A DNA stretch of 64,000 bases, taken from assembly GCA_031963045.1 (NCBI GenBank), contig JASSUK010000032.1, forward strand, positions 1-64,000, in the 5' to 3' direction. Shown in pieces: positions 26,340-34,969 of the stretch. Both the position numbers and the translations under genes were made by a program. This DNA comes from JASSUD01 sp031963045. Its GTDB lineage: Bacteria; Pseudomonadota; Gammaproteobacteria; Burkholderiales; Burkholderiaceae. Each line of letters starts with the position of its first letter. Position 1 is the stretch's first letter. The notes under the pieces were generated by a model that ran no database searches, had not been told where the DNA came from, and was given only the letters and a program-made list of their open reading frames with translations.

Positions 26340-26393
26340 GATTAAGAGTCGGTGGTGTGCATGTTGGGGTTCCTTCGTCACCGCCAACCTACC
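26340..26393 (+). repeat. REP/BIME-like repeat, copy 4 (single arm)
   Basis: One arm only: GATTAAGAGTCGGTGGTGTG, then CATGTTGGGGTTCCTTCGTC, ending CCGCCAACCTACC. It carries the GACGAAGGAA variant and interrupts the toxin remnant. The surrounding gene-free region (26140-26499) holds the remnant, this repeat and the csp terminator. Confidence 0.8.
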
Positions 26394-26448
26394 GTTCTTT
26401 TTAATCGCTGTTTGTTATTAAGATTAAGGGGTGCTGATAGTGCAGACG

Positions 26449-26478
26449 AAAAAAATCCGGCACAAGGCCGGATTTTTT
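26449..26478 (-). terminator. Rho-independent terminator of the cold-shock gene (bidirectional)
   Basis: A 12-bp stem AAAAAATCCGGC / GCCGGATTTTTT with an ACAAG loop, 22 bases beyond the csp stop. A/T runs on both sides allow termination in either direction. Confidence 0.85.
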
Positions 26479-26499
26479 TCGTTCACTACTTAACTGCGA

Positions 26500-26760
26500 T
26501 TAGGCAGCCGATGCGTGAGCATCTGTGTCCGGCCTGATGTCCGTTGCTTGCAAGCCTTTAGGGCCTTGCTCGACAACAAACGTCACGGGAGCACCTTCGT
26601 CTAGTGTTCTAAAACCATCCATTTGAATAGCGGTTTGGTGAGCAAACAATTCATCTACTCCCATTCCGTTACCATCTGGATCAGGCGTAATGAATCCGTA
26701 GCCTTTGCTGGCATTGAACCACTTAACCTTCCCTTTTTTTCTGGGCTTCTCACTTGACAT
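26500..26760 (-). CDS. Cold-shock-domain protein (CspA/CspD type)
   Basis: 86 residues. KGKVKWFNASKGYGFITPD (with RNP1 KGYGFI) and the RNP2-like ELFAHQTAIQ, followed by GAPVTFVVEQGPKGLQATDI, form the five-strand cold-shock domain. It is slightly longer than CspA, with a basic N-terminal MSSEKPRKK and an acidic/Ala tail. It binds single-stranded nucleic acid, acting as an RNA chaperone. AAGGGAAG precedes the ATG on the minus strand. Its strong terminator at 26449 makes it a single-gene unit. Which csp paralogue it is cannot be told from sequence. Confidence 0.93.
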   Translation of the reverse strand: MSSEKPRKKGKVKWFNASKGYGFITPDPDGNGMGVDELFAHQTAIQMDGFRTLDEGAPVTFVVEQGPKGLQATDIRPDTDAHASAA

Positions 26761-27084
26761 ACAACTTCCCTTACTTATTACTTATTACTTGCAATTGCGA
26801 GCACACCCCAAAAGCTAAATGGCTTTCGCCACCGCTTTTCAGGGAGCCCGCCCTGACCTCTTCCGCCTGAAATACCATTCCAGAAGAAACGAGTAGCTTG
26901 ATTGTTCGTGCTCTTTAACCAAGAGTCAAGTTTTTTTTGAAAATTTGGCCATTTATCTTTGGGAATAACCGTTTTTACTCCAAATGAAATGGAAAACACA
27001 GATAAGTATCGGGTTTTTACAGGATTTTATCTTTGAAAGCTCATATTTCCTTATTCTGTATTATTTACCTTATGGCCCTCTCAT
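26761..27084 (-). other. Long csp leader/promoter region with hairpin potential
   Basis: 324 bases between hemB and csp. Read on the minus strand it holds AT-rich DNA near hemB, then pairs such as TTTCAGG/CCTGAAA and AAAGC/GCTTT about 40-140 bases ahead of csp, and triplicated AAGTAAT units just before the start. A 73-codon open frame covers part of it but resembles no known protein. Csp genes often have long structured leaders, so I favour a regulatory leader. I see no definite promoter. Confidence 0.35.
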
Positions 27085-28101
27085 TTATTTTTTTGCGCGC
27101 AGCAGTTGGGCTGCTTCTAATGCAAAATAAGTCAATATCCCATCTGCTCCCGCTCGTTTAAAAGCAAGAAGCGACTCAAGCATGGCTTTATCGTGATCTA
27201 GCCATCCATTTTGCGCAGCGGCTTTCAGCATGGCAAATTCGCCACTGACTTGATAACCGTAGGTTGGAAAGCAAAATGCTGTTTTTATTTTATGGACCAT
27301 GTCCAAATAGGGCATACCAGGCTTGACGATAATCATGTCAGCGCCTTCTTGTATATCCATTGCGACTTCTCGTAGCGCTTCATCGCTATTTGCTGGATCG
27401 ATCTGATAGGTCATTTTGTGGGTTTTATTCGAAATACTAGAACCCACTGCATCTCGAAAAGGCCCATAGAACGCAGAAGCGTATTTAGCGGCATACGCCA
27501 TGATACGGGTGTGTATATAACCCCGGGCATCAAGCATCGCCCGTATGGCCCCTATACGGCCGTCCATCATGTCTGATGGAGCAACAATGTCTACCCCTGC
27601 TTGCGCATGCACATTAGCTTGCTCTACAAGCAGCTGCACCGTCTCGTCATTTTGCACATACCCTTGCGCATCCAATACGCCATCTTGGCCATGGCTAGTG
27701 TACGGATCAAGCGCTACGTCCGTCATTACACCCAACTCAGGGAAGTGTTTTTTGACTGCTTGTATCGCACGCGGTACAAGGCCCGACTCAGAGAGTGCTA
27801 TGCGTCCGTCCAAAGTTTTTAGGGTGTTGTCTATAACGGGAAACAACGCAATGACGGGTATACCTAAAGTCACACACTCTTGCGCTACTAGCAGCAACTG
27901 ATCGATCGACAAACGCTCTATACCAGGCATAGAGGGCACGGCTTGCCGTTGTTTATCGCCTTCTATAATGAAAACAGGATAAATAAAATCGTCTACGCTC
28001 AAGGTATTTTCACGCATCATGCGACGAGAGAAATCATCTCGGCGCATGCGCCGAGGCCGGTGTGTAGGGTAGTGCAGTCCTAGATTATTTACGGGAGTCA
28101 T
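27085..28101 (-). CDS. hemB: Delta-aminolevulinic acid dehydratase (porphobilinogen synthase)
   Basis: 338 residues. Typical blocks: RPRRMRRDDFSRRMMRE, the FPVIDNTLKT stretch, TDVALDPYTSHGQDG, VAPSDMMDGRI, the active-site lysine in MAYAAKYASAFYGPFRDA and the second in IVKPGMPYLDMV. It joins two 5-aminolevulinates into porphobilinogen for haem synthesis. Presence of hemB indicates haem is made at least partly by the cell, relevant to the P450 at 59279. engB lies upstream on the same strand. Confidence 0.97.
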   Translation of the reverse strand: MTPVNNLGLHYPTHRPRRMRRDDFSRRMMRENTLSVDDFIYPVFIIEGDKQRQAVPSMPGIERLSIDQLLLVAQECVTLGIPVIALFPVIDNTLKTLDGRIALSESGLVPRAIQAVKKHFPELGVMTDVALDPYTSHGQDGVLDAQGYVQNDETVQLLVEQANVHAQAGVDIVAPSDMMDGRIGAIRAMLDARGYIHTRIMAYAAKYASAFYGPFRDAVGSSISNKTHKMTYQIDPANSDEALREVAMDIQEGADMIIVKPGMPYLDMVHKIKTAFCFPTYGYQVSGEFAMLKAAAQNGWLDHDKAMLESLLAFKRAGADGILTYFALEAAQLLRAKK

Positions 28102-28207
28102 TTTGTCAAGTCAAAAAGAATGCGAAAATCGCTTATAGAACCGCTCCAGCAGTTAGATGGAACGTAATCATTAGAAGAGGGGTGAAACGAGAAATCTTGA
28201 GCTGATT

Positions 28208-28846
28208 TTAAGAATGCTCCAACCAGCCTTCAATACAACGATGCGCTTGCTCAAAGCCGACATGCTTTGGAGCAGAAAAGAGTTGCACGGTCACATTGGG
28301 CACCGGCTTCGCACTTCCTAGGCTCTCAGTTTGAATAGCTCGAAGCGCATTTTCTGTATTACGCAGCGCTAATACACTTTGCTGGCGAGTAAGTTTGTCA
28401 GATTTTGTCAGCAAAACATGCACGGGCTTTCCCGTTGGTGCGAACCATTCCAACATACGGCAATCCAGCTCTGTACAGGGATGGCGAGCGTCCATTAACA
28501 ACACCACTCCCCGCAACTCAGCATGCTCTTGCAGATAACGGCTTACTAGCTGTTCCCAGTGGGCTTTAGATTCTTTAGGGGCTTTCGCATAACCGTACCC
28601 AGGCAAATCGACCAAATAGGCATCATCGGCTTGCTCACCTACAGCAAAATAATTGATGTGCTGCGTGCGACCTGGTGTTTTGCTAGAAAATGCTAGACGT
28701 TTTTGCTGGCACAGCACATTGATTGCGGTAGATTTACCTGCATTCGAGCGCCCGACAAAAGCGACTTCTGGCACGCCTACGTGAGGTAAGTCGCGGAAGT
28801 GATTAACGGTTATAAAAAAGCGTGCGCTGTGCAAAAGACGAGGCAT
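28208..28846 (-). CDS. engB: Ribosome-biogenesis GTPase EngB (YihA/YsxC)
   Basis: 212 residues from the ATG at 28846 (MPRLLHSARFFITVNHFRDLP matches the family start). An in-frame ATG 60 bases upstream would add 20 atypical residues. G1 GRSNAGKST, G2 region SSKTPGRTQHIN, G3 DLPGYG, G4 TKSD and G5 FSAPKHVG are present. G5 is usually S-x/SAL-K, so FSAPKH is a normal variant. EngB acts in 50S subunit maturation. It is divergent from resB; in related bacteria a c-type cytochrome gene often lies between them and none is here. Confidence 0.95.
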   Translation of the reverse strand: MPRLLHSARFFITVNHFRDLPHVGVPEVAFVGRSNAGKSTAINVLCQQKRLAFSSKTPGRTQHINYFAVGEQADDAYLVDLPGYGYAKAPKESKAHWEQLVSRYLQEHAELRGVVLLMDARHPCTELDCRMLEWFAPTGKPVHVLLTKSDKLTRQQSVLALRNTENALRAIQTESLGSAKPVPNVTVQLFSAPKHVGFEQAHRCIEGWLEHS

Positions 28847-28956
28847 GGGAGGGGCACCACCAACAAAAAGAGCCGTTAAGCTCTGAAAAATCCTGCAATT
28901 GTACAATGCATGGCTTTTTAAGACCCCTACACCCTTCCCATTAAGGCTATTTCGCA

Positions 28957-31353
28957 GTGCGCTTCGCTCCTTCTTCGCTCTTTATTTTTTGGCAACGCCG
29001 TATCGTCAAACCTTGCATTGAACTTCTCAGCTCCATGCGTTTTGCGATCGCTCTTTTAGTCGTGTTAGCCCTCGCCAGCGTCATTGGAACGGTACTCAAA
29101 CAAGACGCCAGACAGTCAGATTACATTGTCCAATTTGGGCCATTTTGGGCAGATATATTTGCGGCCTTAGGACTGCAAAACGTCTATAGCTGCGTGTGGT
29201 TTTTAGGCATTTTAGTTTTTTTAGTACTCTCTTTATCACTGTGTGTCGCTCGAAAATGGCGACAAAAATTGGCCCATATGCGCAGCTGGAAAGACCATAT
29301 TCGGCTAGAGAGTTTGCGCACCTTCCGCTACCACGCGCAGTGGAAAAGCCTCCAAACATGTTCTTTGCTTGAAGAAAAGCTCCGCGCCCTACTTCAGAGC
29401 GATGGATACCGTTTTGTTGTGCGCCATTTTCCTGCAGCCCCTGCTGCTGCAACTTCGACGACTGCTTCACCGCCTCTTCTCGCTGGCAATAAAACACTCA
29501 TTGCAGCAAAACGCGGAACTTGGAACAAGCTGGGCTACTTTGCAACCCATATCGCGCTTATCGTTATTTGTTTAGGCGGTCTGTTAGATAGCCATTTACC
29601 CTTACAAGCTCAAAAAACATTTCTGGGCAAACGCCCACTGCCCATCGCGGATCTGAATGCACTGCCGGCAGGGAGTACACTCGAATCTATCAACCCTATT
29701 CATCGGCTCTCCAGCGCCAATCCCACTTTTCGAGGGTATGCTTGGGTTCCTGAAAAACAGACGGTTACTACCGCCTTGATCAATGAACAAGAAGGCGTTT
29801 TTCTCCAAGAGCTGCCCTTTACGCTAGAGCTCAATAAATTCATCGTTGAGTATTATTCAACCGGTATGCCTAAACGTTTTGCAAGCGAAGTTACCGTACG
29901 CGAACGGGTAAGCGGGAAACAGCGCCATGCGCTGATTGAAGTCAACCGACCTCTGGTTATAGAGGGTCTAGCGATTTATCAGTCGAGCTTTGAAGATGGA
30001 GGATCGGTATTGCAGATGACGGCATACCCGATGGCCGGCAGGCAAAGCAATACTGCGTTAGTCAAAGGCAAAATTAATGAGGTGCTTCCGCTAGCGGGGC
30101 TTAAAGCAGTAGATATCACCAAAAACAGCGCCGCAAAGCTTGAGCTCACAGGTTTTAGAGCGATCAATGTCGAAAATATAGCGCCCCTTCCAGATACCTC
30201 TGCAGTATTACCTCCCCCCAACCAAGCGGCTTCTAGCGAGCAAACAAAGTCTTCGGAACCTTTAGCCCCTTCTCGCTTAAATACATTGATAGGCAAATTC
30301 AAGCAGCATCTAGGCTCAGGTGCCAAAGCAGCCAAACCTACGACCTTGCACAATATCGGGCCGTCTATTCAGTACAAAATACGGGATCAAAACGGACAAG
30401 CACATGAATTTAATCAATACATGCTGCCCATTCCTATCCCTGCCAAAACATCAGCACAACAAGCGGGTGTAGAACAAGCTACGGAGCTCTTTTTCCTCAC
30501 CGGTATGCGCGCGAATCCGTCTGAATCCTTTCGCTACCTACGTATCCCTGCCGATGCGCAAGGTTCCGTTCAAACATGGATGCGCCTACGCGCTGCATTA
30601 CAAGATCCTGCACTACGCGCCATTGCAGCTAAGCATTTCGCACAGCATGCAGCAGAGCGCACGGCATCTAATACACCCTCTATGAAAAGTGCACTACAAG
30701 ATAGTGCACAACGTGTGCTCACTCTTTTTGCAGGTAATGCTAAACACGATAGGCCAGAGACTGCAGATTATTTTGCAAGCAACTCCATAGATCCCACACA
30801 AGGAGGTTTTGGAGCCCTAGCAGCCTTTATCAATCAAGTAGCCTCACCTACAGAGCAAGAGCGAGCAGCAGGCTTGTTGCTGCGCTTGCTAGAGGGTTCT
30901 ATATGGGAGCTCTGGCAAGAGGTTCGCAAACAAGCACACCAACCCACTCTGAACGCTGAAAAATCCACACCAGAGCAACGTCGCTTTTTAGAATCCTCCA
31001 TCAGCGCACTCTCCGAACTCCTCTTCTACCCCGCTCCACTCTTTTTACAACTTGAGAGCTATCAACCCATCACCGCTTCCGTTTTCCAAGTTACCAAAAT
31101 GCCGGGCAAGCTTTGGGTCTATCTCGGCAGCCTCTTTTTACTGCTAGGCATTGTGATTTTGTTTTATGTGCGTGAACGACGAATTTGGGTACTTCTGCGA
31201 GACGCACCGGTTTCTAACAGCAGCTCTACTGCGCATGAGCCTTGTGTAGCCATTACCTTGGCTTTTTCAAGTCCACGCCATAGCCTGGCAAGTGAGAGAG
31301 AATTTTCAGCGCTTAAAGGGCGTGTAGCCGCTCTGATTGAGCCTATTGCCTAA
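28957..31353 (+). CDS. resB: Cytochrome c maturation protein ResB/CcsB
   Basis: 798 residues from a GTG at 28957, the first start after an in-frame stop. The ELLSSMRFAIALLVVLALASVIGTVLKQ opening is conserved in betaproteobacterial ResB and lies upstream of the next ATG. There are three N-terminal transmembrane segments, a large periplasmic domain and a final segment near 705-728 (VYLGSLFLLLGIVILFYVRERR). Ser/Ala/Pro-rich insertions (around 165-180 and 410-470) and a long extra region (about 540-700) add length. ResB works with CcsA (ResC) in system II haem delivery. No ccsA follows here; a palindromic repeat and yggS do. Confidence 0.9.
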   Translation: MRFAPSSLFIFWQRRIVKPCIELLSSMRFAIALLVVLALASVIGTVLKQDARQSDYIVQFGPFWADIFAALGLQNVYSCVWFLGILVFLVLSLSLCVARKWRQKLAHMRSWKDHIRLESLRTFRYHAQWKSLQTCSLLEEKLRALLQSDGYRFVVRHFPAAPAAATSTTASPPLLAGNKTLIAAKRGTWNKLGYFATHIALIVICLGGLLDSHLPLQAQKTFLGKRPLPIADLNALPAGSTLESINPIHRLSSANPTFRGYAWVPEKQTVTTALINEQEGVFLQELPFTLELNKFIVEYYSTGMPKRFASEVTVRERVSGKQRHALIEVNRPLVIEGLAIYQSSFEDGGSVLQMTAYPMAGRQSNTALVKGKINEVLPLAGLKAVDITKNSAAKLELTGFRAINVENIAPLPDTSAVLPPPNQAASSEQTKSSEPLAPSRLNTLIGKFKQHLGSGAKAAKPTTLHNIGPSIQYKIRDQNGQAHEFNQYMLPIPIPAKTSAQQAGVEQATELFFLTGMRANPSESFRYLRIPADAQGSVQTWMRLRAALQDPALRAIAAKHFAQHAAERTASNTPSMKSALQDSAQRVLTLFAGNAKHDRPETADYFASNSIDPTQGGFGALAAFINQVASPTEQERAAGLLLRLLEGSIWELWQEVRKQAHQPTLNAEKSTPEQRRFLESSISALSELLFYPAPLFLQLESYQPITASVFQVTKMPGKLWVYLGSLFLLLGIVILFYVRERRIWVLLRDAPVSNSSSTAHEPCVAITLAFSSPRHSLASEREFSALKGRVAALIEPIA

Positions 31354-31391
31354 CCATTTGGTCAATAAGAGTTAACTCCATTAAAAAGCAA

Positions 31392-31535
31392 AGAACGGTA
31401 GGTTGGTGGTGAGGAACGAACCCCAACATGCATACCATTTACCTTTAATTATCGTTTTTGACCTGTATATGCAGGTTTAAAAAGGACAGCGGTCATCATG
31501 TTGGGGTTCGTTCCTCACCACCAACCTACCGTTCT
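31392..31535. repeat. REP/BIME-like inverted repeat, copy 5 (GGTAGG ends outward)
   Basis: Perfect 39-bp arms, 31392-31430 (AGAACGGTAGGTTGGTGGTG ... ending CCCCAACATG) and 31497-31535, with a 66-base spacer containing CCTGTATATGCAGG. Same layout and GAGGAACGAA variant as the copy at 24994. It lies between the convergent genes resB and yggS and may act as a shared terminator. Confidence 0.92.
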
Positions 31536-31602
31536 ATGGATATTAATGATCTGCATAAACACCGCTCACGCCTTGGAAGATGTATTTCTGACGCATTAAC
31601 TC

Positions 31603-32373
31603 TTAATTCGCTCTATTCCCAAAAATCGCACTTCCTACCCGAACCATGGTTGATCCCTCCAGCACAGCGGCTTTAAAGTCAGCAGAGGTGCCAAGAGAAA
31701 GGGTGTCTAGCTCTAAAGCCTGCTCTTGCAATGAGCAGTAGAGACGATACATCTCGCGATAGGGTAAACACTGCACTTCTTGGATTTCATTTTGTGCGTC
31801 AGGCTGTGTCATTAAAGGCGCGCTCTTTTGCACAAGGGGTTTAGGAAGTGCCATCAGCCCGCGCAGGCGCAAGCGTGGTAATGCAGCCACGGCCTGGGCT
31901 AATGATCCAAGTGCTTCTGGAGTGACGCCGTTTTTTTGAGGTTCACGACTAATATTGACTTGAATGCATACATTCAAAGGAGGGAGAGATGCTGGGCGCT
32001 GATTGGATAAACGCTCTGCGATAGAGAGGCGGTCAACTGTATGCACCCAGTCAAAATGCGTGGCGATAAAGGCGGTTTTATTACGTTGTATGAGCCCAAT
32101 AAAATGCCATTCCAGCTCTGCACGCAGCGAGGCAAGCGCAGTTATTTTACTCTGCGCTTCTTGTACATAATTCTCCCCAAAGGCTCTCTGACCCGCTGCA
32201 TGAGCAGCTTGGATTCTCTCTGGGGAAAAGGTTTTTGAGACGGCAAGCAGCTTCACTGAAGAGGGGCTGCGCCCCGCATCTGCAGCGGCCTGCGCGATAA
32301 ATCGTCGCACACTCTGCAAACGGGGGGCAAGGTCCTCAAGATCGGTTGCCTTGATTGGATTAAGACTGCTCAT
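31603..32373 (-). CDS. yggS: YggS/PROSC family pyridoxal-phosphate homeostasis protein
   Basis: 256 residues from the ATG at 32373, which overlaps the end of the aroG frame. A longer open frame would run into aroG. Signatures: KLLAVSKTFSPERIQAAHAAGQRAFGENYVQEA with the PLP-lysine in AVSK, EWHFIGLIQRNK, CIQVNISREPQKNG and the final LSLGTSADFKAAVLEGSTMVRVGSAIFG. A single-domain fold-type III PLP carrier. Last gene of the yhdP-tldD-aroG-yggS unit. Confidence 0.95.
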   Translation of the reverse strand: MSSLNPIKATDLEDLAPRLQSVRRFIAQAAADAGRSPSSVKLLAVSKTFSPERIQAAHAAGQRAFGENYVQEAQSKITALASLRAELEWHFIGLIQRNKTAFIATHFDWVHTVDRLSIAERLSNQRPASLPPLNVCIQVNISREPQKNGVTPEALGSLAQAVAALPRLRLRGLMALPKPLVQKSAPLMTQPDAQNEIQEVQCLPYREMYRLYCSLQEQALELDTLSLGTSADFKAAVLEGSTMVRVGSAIFGNRAN

Positions 32374-33442
32374 TCTTACGAATTTTGCGTCGTTTTTGCA
32401 CTGCCTGGGCCAGATCATCTAGTACTGCCACGCTATCTCCCCAACCTAAACAGGCATCGGTGATGCTTTGGCCGTAAACGAGCTCTTGTTGATGTCCCTC
32501 GCGTAAATCCTGCCGCCCGCCTATTAAGTGCGATTCAATCATCACGCCCACGATGCGCTCTTCACCAGCGGCCAATTGCTCACCAATGTTCTGGCATACG
32601 CCGATCTGATTCTCGTGTTTTTTATTACTGTTGGCGTGACTGGCATCTACGATCAATCTTGCAGGTAGATGAGCTTGTCGGATTTCGGAAGACGCGGCTT
32701 CGATACTCGCTGCGTTGTAGTTAGGCGTTTTGCCTCCCCGCAAAATCACATGACCATCAGGGTTACCCACCGTCGACACAATGGCGGAATGACCGCTTTT
32801 GGTAACTGAGAGAAAATGATGAGGATGGGCAGCTGCTTTCACCGCATCGATCGCAATTTTAATGCTGCCTTCCGTGCCATTTTTAAACCCAATTGGGCAA
32901 GACAAGCCTGAAGCCAATTCACGATGGACTTGCGATTCCGTAGTACGCGCGCCAATAGCTCCCCAAGAAACTAAATCTGCTAGATACTGAGGACTAATCA
33001 TGTCTAAAAACTCGGTCCCGGCTGGAACCTTCAACTGATTAATTTGCAGCAATAGTTGCCGGGCAATGCGCAATCCGTCGTTAATTTTAAAGCTATTGTC
33101 TAGATAAGGATCATTAATTAATCCCTTCCAACCCACGGTTGTACGCGGTTTCTCGAAATACACCCGCATGACTATTTCTAAATCTTCGGCAAAACGCTCA
33201 CGCTCAACAGCAAGCCGCTGCGCATACTCCAGCGCGGCATCCGTATCATGAATAGAGCATGGGCCTATAACCACAATCAGGCGATCGTCTAAGCCATGCA
33301 AAATACGATGCACCGCTTGCCGTGCATGAAATACCAAATTGGATACGGCTTCTTCGCATGGAAATTCACGCATTAAATACGCTGGCGGCACCAATTCTTT
33401 GAGTTCTTTAATACGTACATCATCGGTACTGTACACAGCCAT
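32360..33442 (-). CDS. aroG: 3-deoxy-7-phosphoheptulonate (DAHP) synthase, type I
   Basis: 360 residues from the ATG at 33442 (MAVYSTDDVRIKELKELVPP is the usual AroG/F/H start); an upstream in-frame ATG adds 14 residues. Blocks VIGPCSIHD, EKPRTTVGWKG, GARTTESQVHRELASGLS, GFKNGTEGSIKIA and IVDASHANSNKKH carry the active-site and metal residues. It condenses PEP and erythrose-4-phosphate, the first step to aromatic amino acids. The N-terminus has the feedback-regulated type I form. Which amino acid inhibits it cannot be read from sequence. Confidence 0.94.
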   Translation of the reverse strand: MAVYSTDDVRIKELKELVPPAYLMREFPCEEAVSNLVFHARQAVHRILHGLDDRLIVVIGPCSIHDTDAALEYAQRLAVERERFAEDLEIVMRVYFEKPRTTVGWKGLINDPYLDNSFKINDGLRIARQLLLQINQLKVPAGTEFLDMISPQYLADLVSWGAIGARTTESQVHRELASGLSCPIGFKNGTEGSIKIAIDAVKAAAHPHHFLSVTKSGHSAIVSTVGNPDGHVILRGGKTPNYNAASIEAASSEIRQAHLPARLIVDASHANSNKKHENQIGVCQNIGEQLAAGEERIVGVMIESHLIGGRQDLREGHQQELVYGQSITDACLGWGDSVAVLDDLAQAVQKRRKIRKNEQS

Positions 33443-33493
33443 ATCCCCATATCCATTCTTACACTCTATACACGTCCAATTCACATACCGCTC

Positions 33494-34969
33494 CTAGGAC
33501 GTACCGCCTACAGTCAGGCTGTCTATTTTTAAAGTAGGTTGCCCCACGCCAACAGGCACCCATTGGCCTTCTTTGCCGCATACCCCAACGCCAGAATCCA
33601 GCCGCATATCATTACCGATCATACTCACTCTCTGCAATACGTCAGGGCCGCTACCGATCAATGTGACCCCTTTAACTGGGTAAGTTATGCGGCCATTTTC
33701 AATCATATAGGCCTCTGAAGCCGAAAAAACGAATTTACCATTCGTAATATCGACCTGCCCTCCCCCAAAATCTACGGCATAGAGGCCATGCTTCACAGAG
33801 GCAATAATTTCTTCAGGCGTTTTATCGCCATTCCACATATAGGTATTCGTCATACGTGGTAGGGGCATGCAAGCATAAGACTCACGTCGGGCATTCCCCG
33901 TTAACGGCATCTTCATTAGTCTCGCGTTTAATGAATCTTGCATATAACCACGCAATATCCCATCTTCAATAAGTACAGTGCACTGCGTTGCATTGCCTTC
34001 ATCATCTATATTAAGAGATCCGCGACGATTAGCTAAGGTGCCATCATCCACTACATGGACGCCAGGCGCTGCTACACGCTCACCAATGCGCCCAGCAAAG
34101 GCAGAAGAGCCTTTGCGGTTAAAGTCGCCCTCAAAACCATGCCCAATAGCCTCATGCAACAAAATGCCGGGCCAGCCTGATCCTAAAACAACGGGCATCA
34201 CTCCGGCTGGAGCTGGGCGGGCTTGGAGATTGATAAGTGCACCATGCACTGCTTTGTTGACATACTCTTCCAGTTTTTCATCTGTAAAGTAAGTATAGTC
34301 AAAGCGCCCACCGCCGCCGCCATGCCCCATTTCTTGACGGTTGTTTTCTTTCGCAGTTACCGTAACCGACACCCGCACTAAGGGCCGCACATCCGCAACC
34401 AATGCGCCATCGCTACGCGCAATCAAAACAAAATCATATGTTCCTGCCAGACTAGCCATAACCTGCTTAACACGAGGGTCACTGCGACGTGCCATCGCTT
34501 CAATACGCTCTAGCAAGGCTACTTTATCCGCCGCTTTTAATGAGTCTAGAGGATCTTTTTGCCTATACAGATCTAACTGATCTACGGACTGATCTGCCGC
34601 TTGTGCAGACACAGGCTTACCAACACGAGCACGTCCGCCACGATGGCCAATGACACGCACTGCCTCTGCGGCATCTTTCAGTGCATTAGGCGATATTTCA
34701 TCGGAATAAGCAAATGCGGTACGCTCACCCGATATGGCTCGCACCCCTACACCTTGATCAATGCTAAAGCTCCCGGACTTCACTTGCCCTTCTTCCAAGC
34801 TCCACGCTTCACTACGCGTCATCTGAAAATAGATATCGGCGTAGTCCACCCCTTTAGCCAACATCGTACCCAACACAGTACGTACTTGACCTTCATTCAA
34901 ACCGTTGGGTTTAAATAAAATGGCCTCTGTAGTAGCCAGAGGATTAAGGGGGAGTGTGTCATTTTTCAT
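33494..34969 (-). CDS. tldD: Metalloprotease TldD
   Basis: 491 residues from the ATG at 34969, which overlaps the yhdP stop. A longer open frame runs back into yhdP. The metal site HEAIGH lies in GILLHEAIGHGFEGDFNRKGSSAF, with GTLANRRGSLNIDDEG and the terminal GSGPDVLQRVSMIGND also typical. TldD pairs with TldE (PmbA) to process modified peptides and degrade CcdA; no tldE partner is in this window. In many relatives a nitrilase-family gene lies between yhdP and tldD; here they overlap directly. Confidence 0.95.
   Translation of the reverse strand: MKNDTLPLNPLATTEAILFKPNGLNEGQVRTVLGTMLAKGVDYADIYFQMTRSEAWSLEEGQVKSGSFSIDQGVGVRAISGERTAFAYSDEISPNALKDAAEAVRVIGHRGGRARVGKPVSAQAADQSVDQLDLYRQKDPLDSLKAADKVALLERIEAMARRSDPRVKQVMASLAGTYDFVLIARSDGALVADVRPLVRVSVTVTAKENNRQEMGHGGGGGRFDYTYFTDEKLEEYVNKAVHGALINLQARPAPAGVMPVVLGSGWPGILLHEAIGHGFEGDFNRKGSSAFAGRIGERVAAPGVHVVDDGTLANRRGSLNIDDEGNATQCTVLIEDGILRGYMQDSLNARLMKMPLTGNARRESYACMPLPRMTNTYMWNGDKTPEEIIASVKHGLYAVDFGGGQVDITNGKFVFSASEAYMIENGRITYPVKGVTLIGSGPDVLQRVSMIGNDMRLDSGVGVCGKEGQWVPVGVGQPTLKIDSLTVGGTS

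Noticed and set aside
26778..26999. 73-codon minus-strand frame between hemB and csp
   Set aside because: No recognisable protein family and no good ribosome binding site; better explained as the csp leader region.
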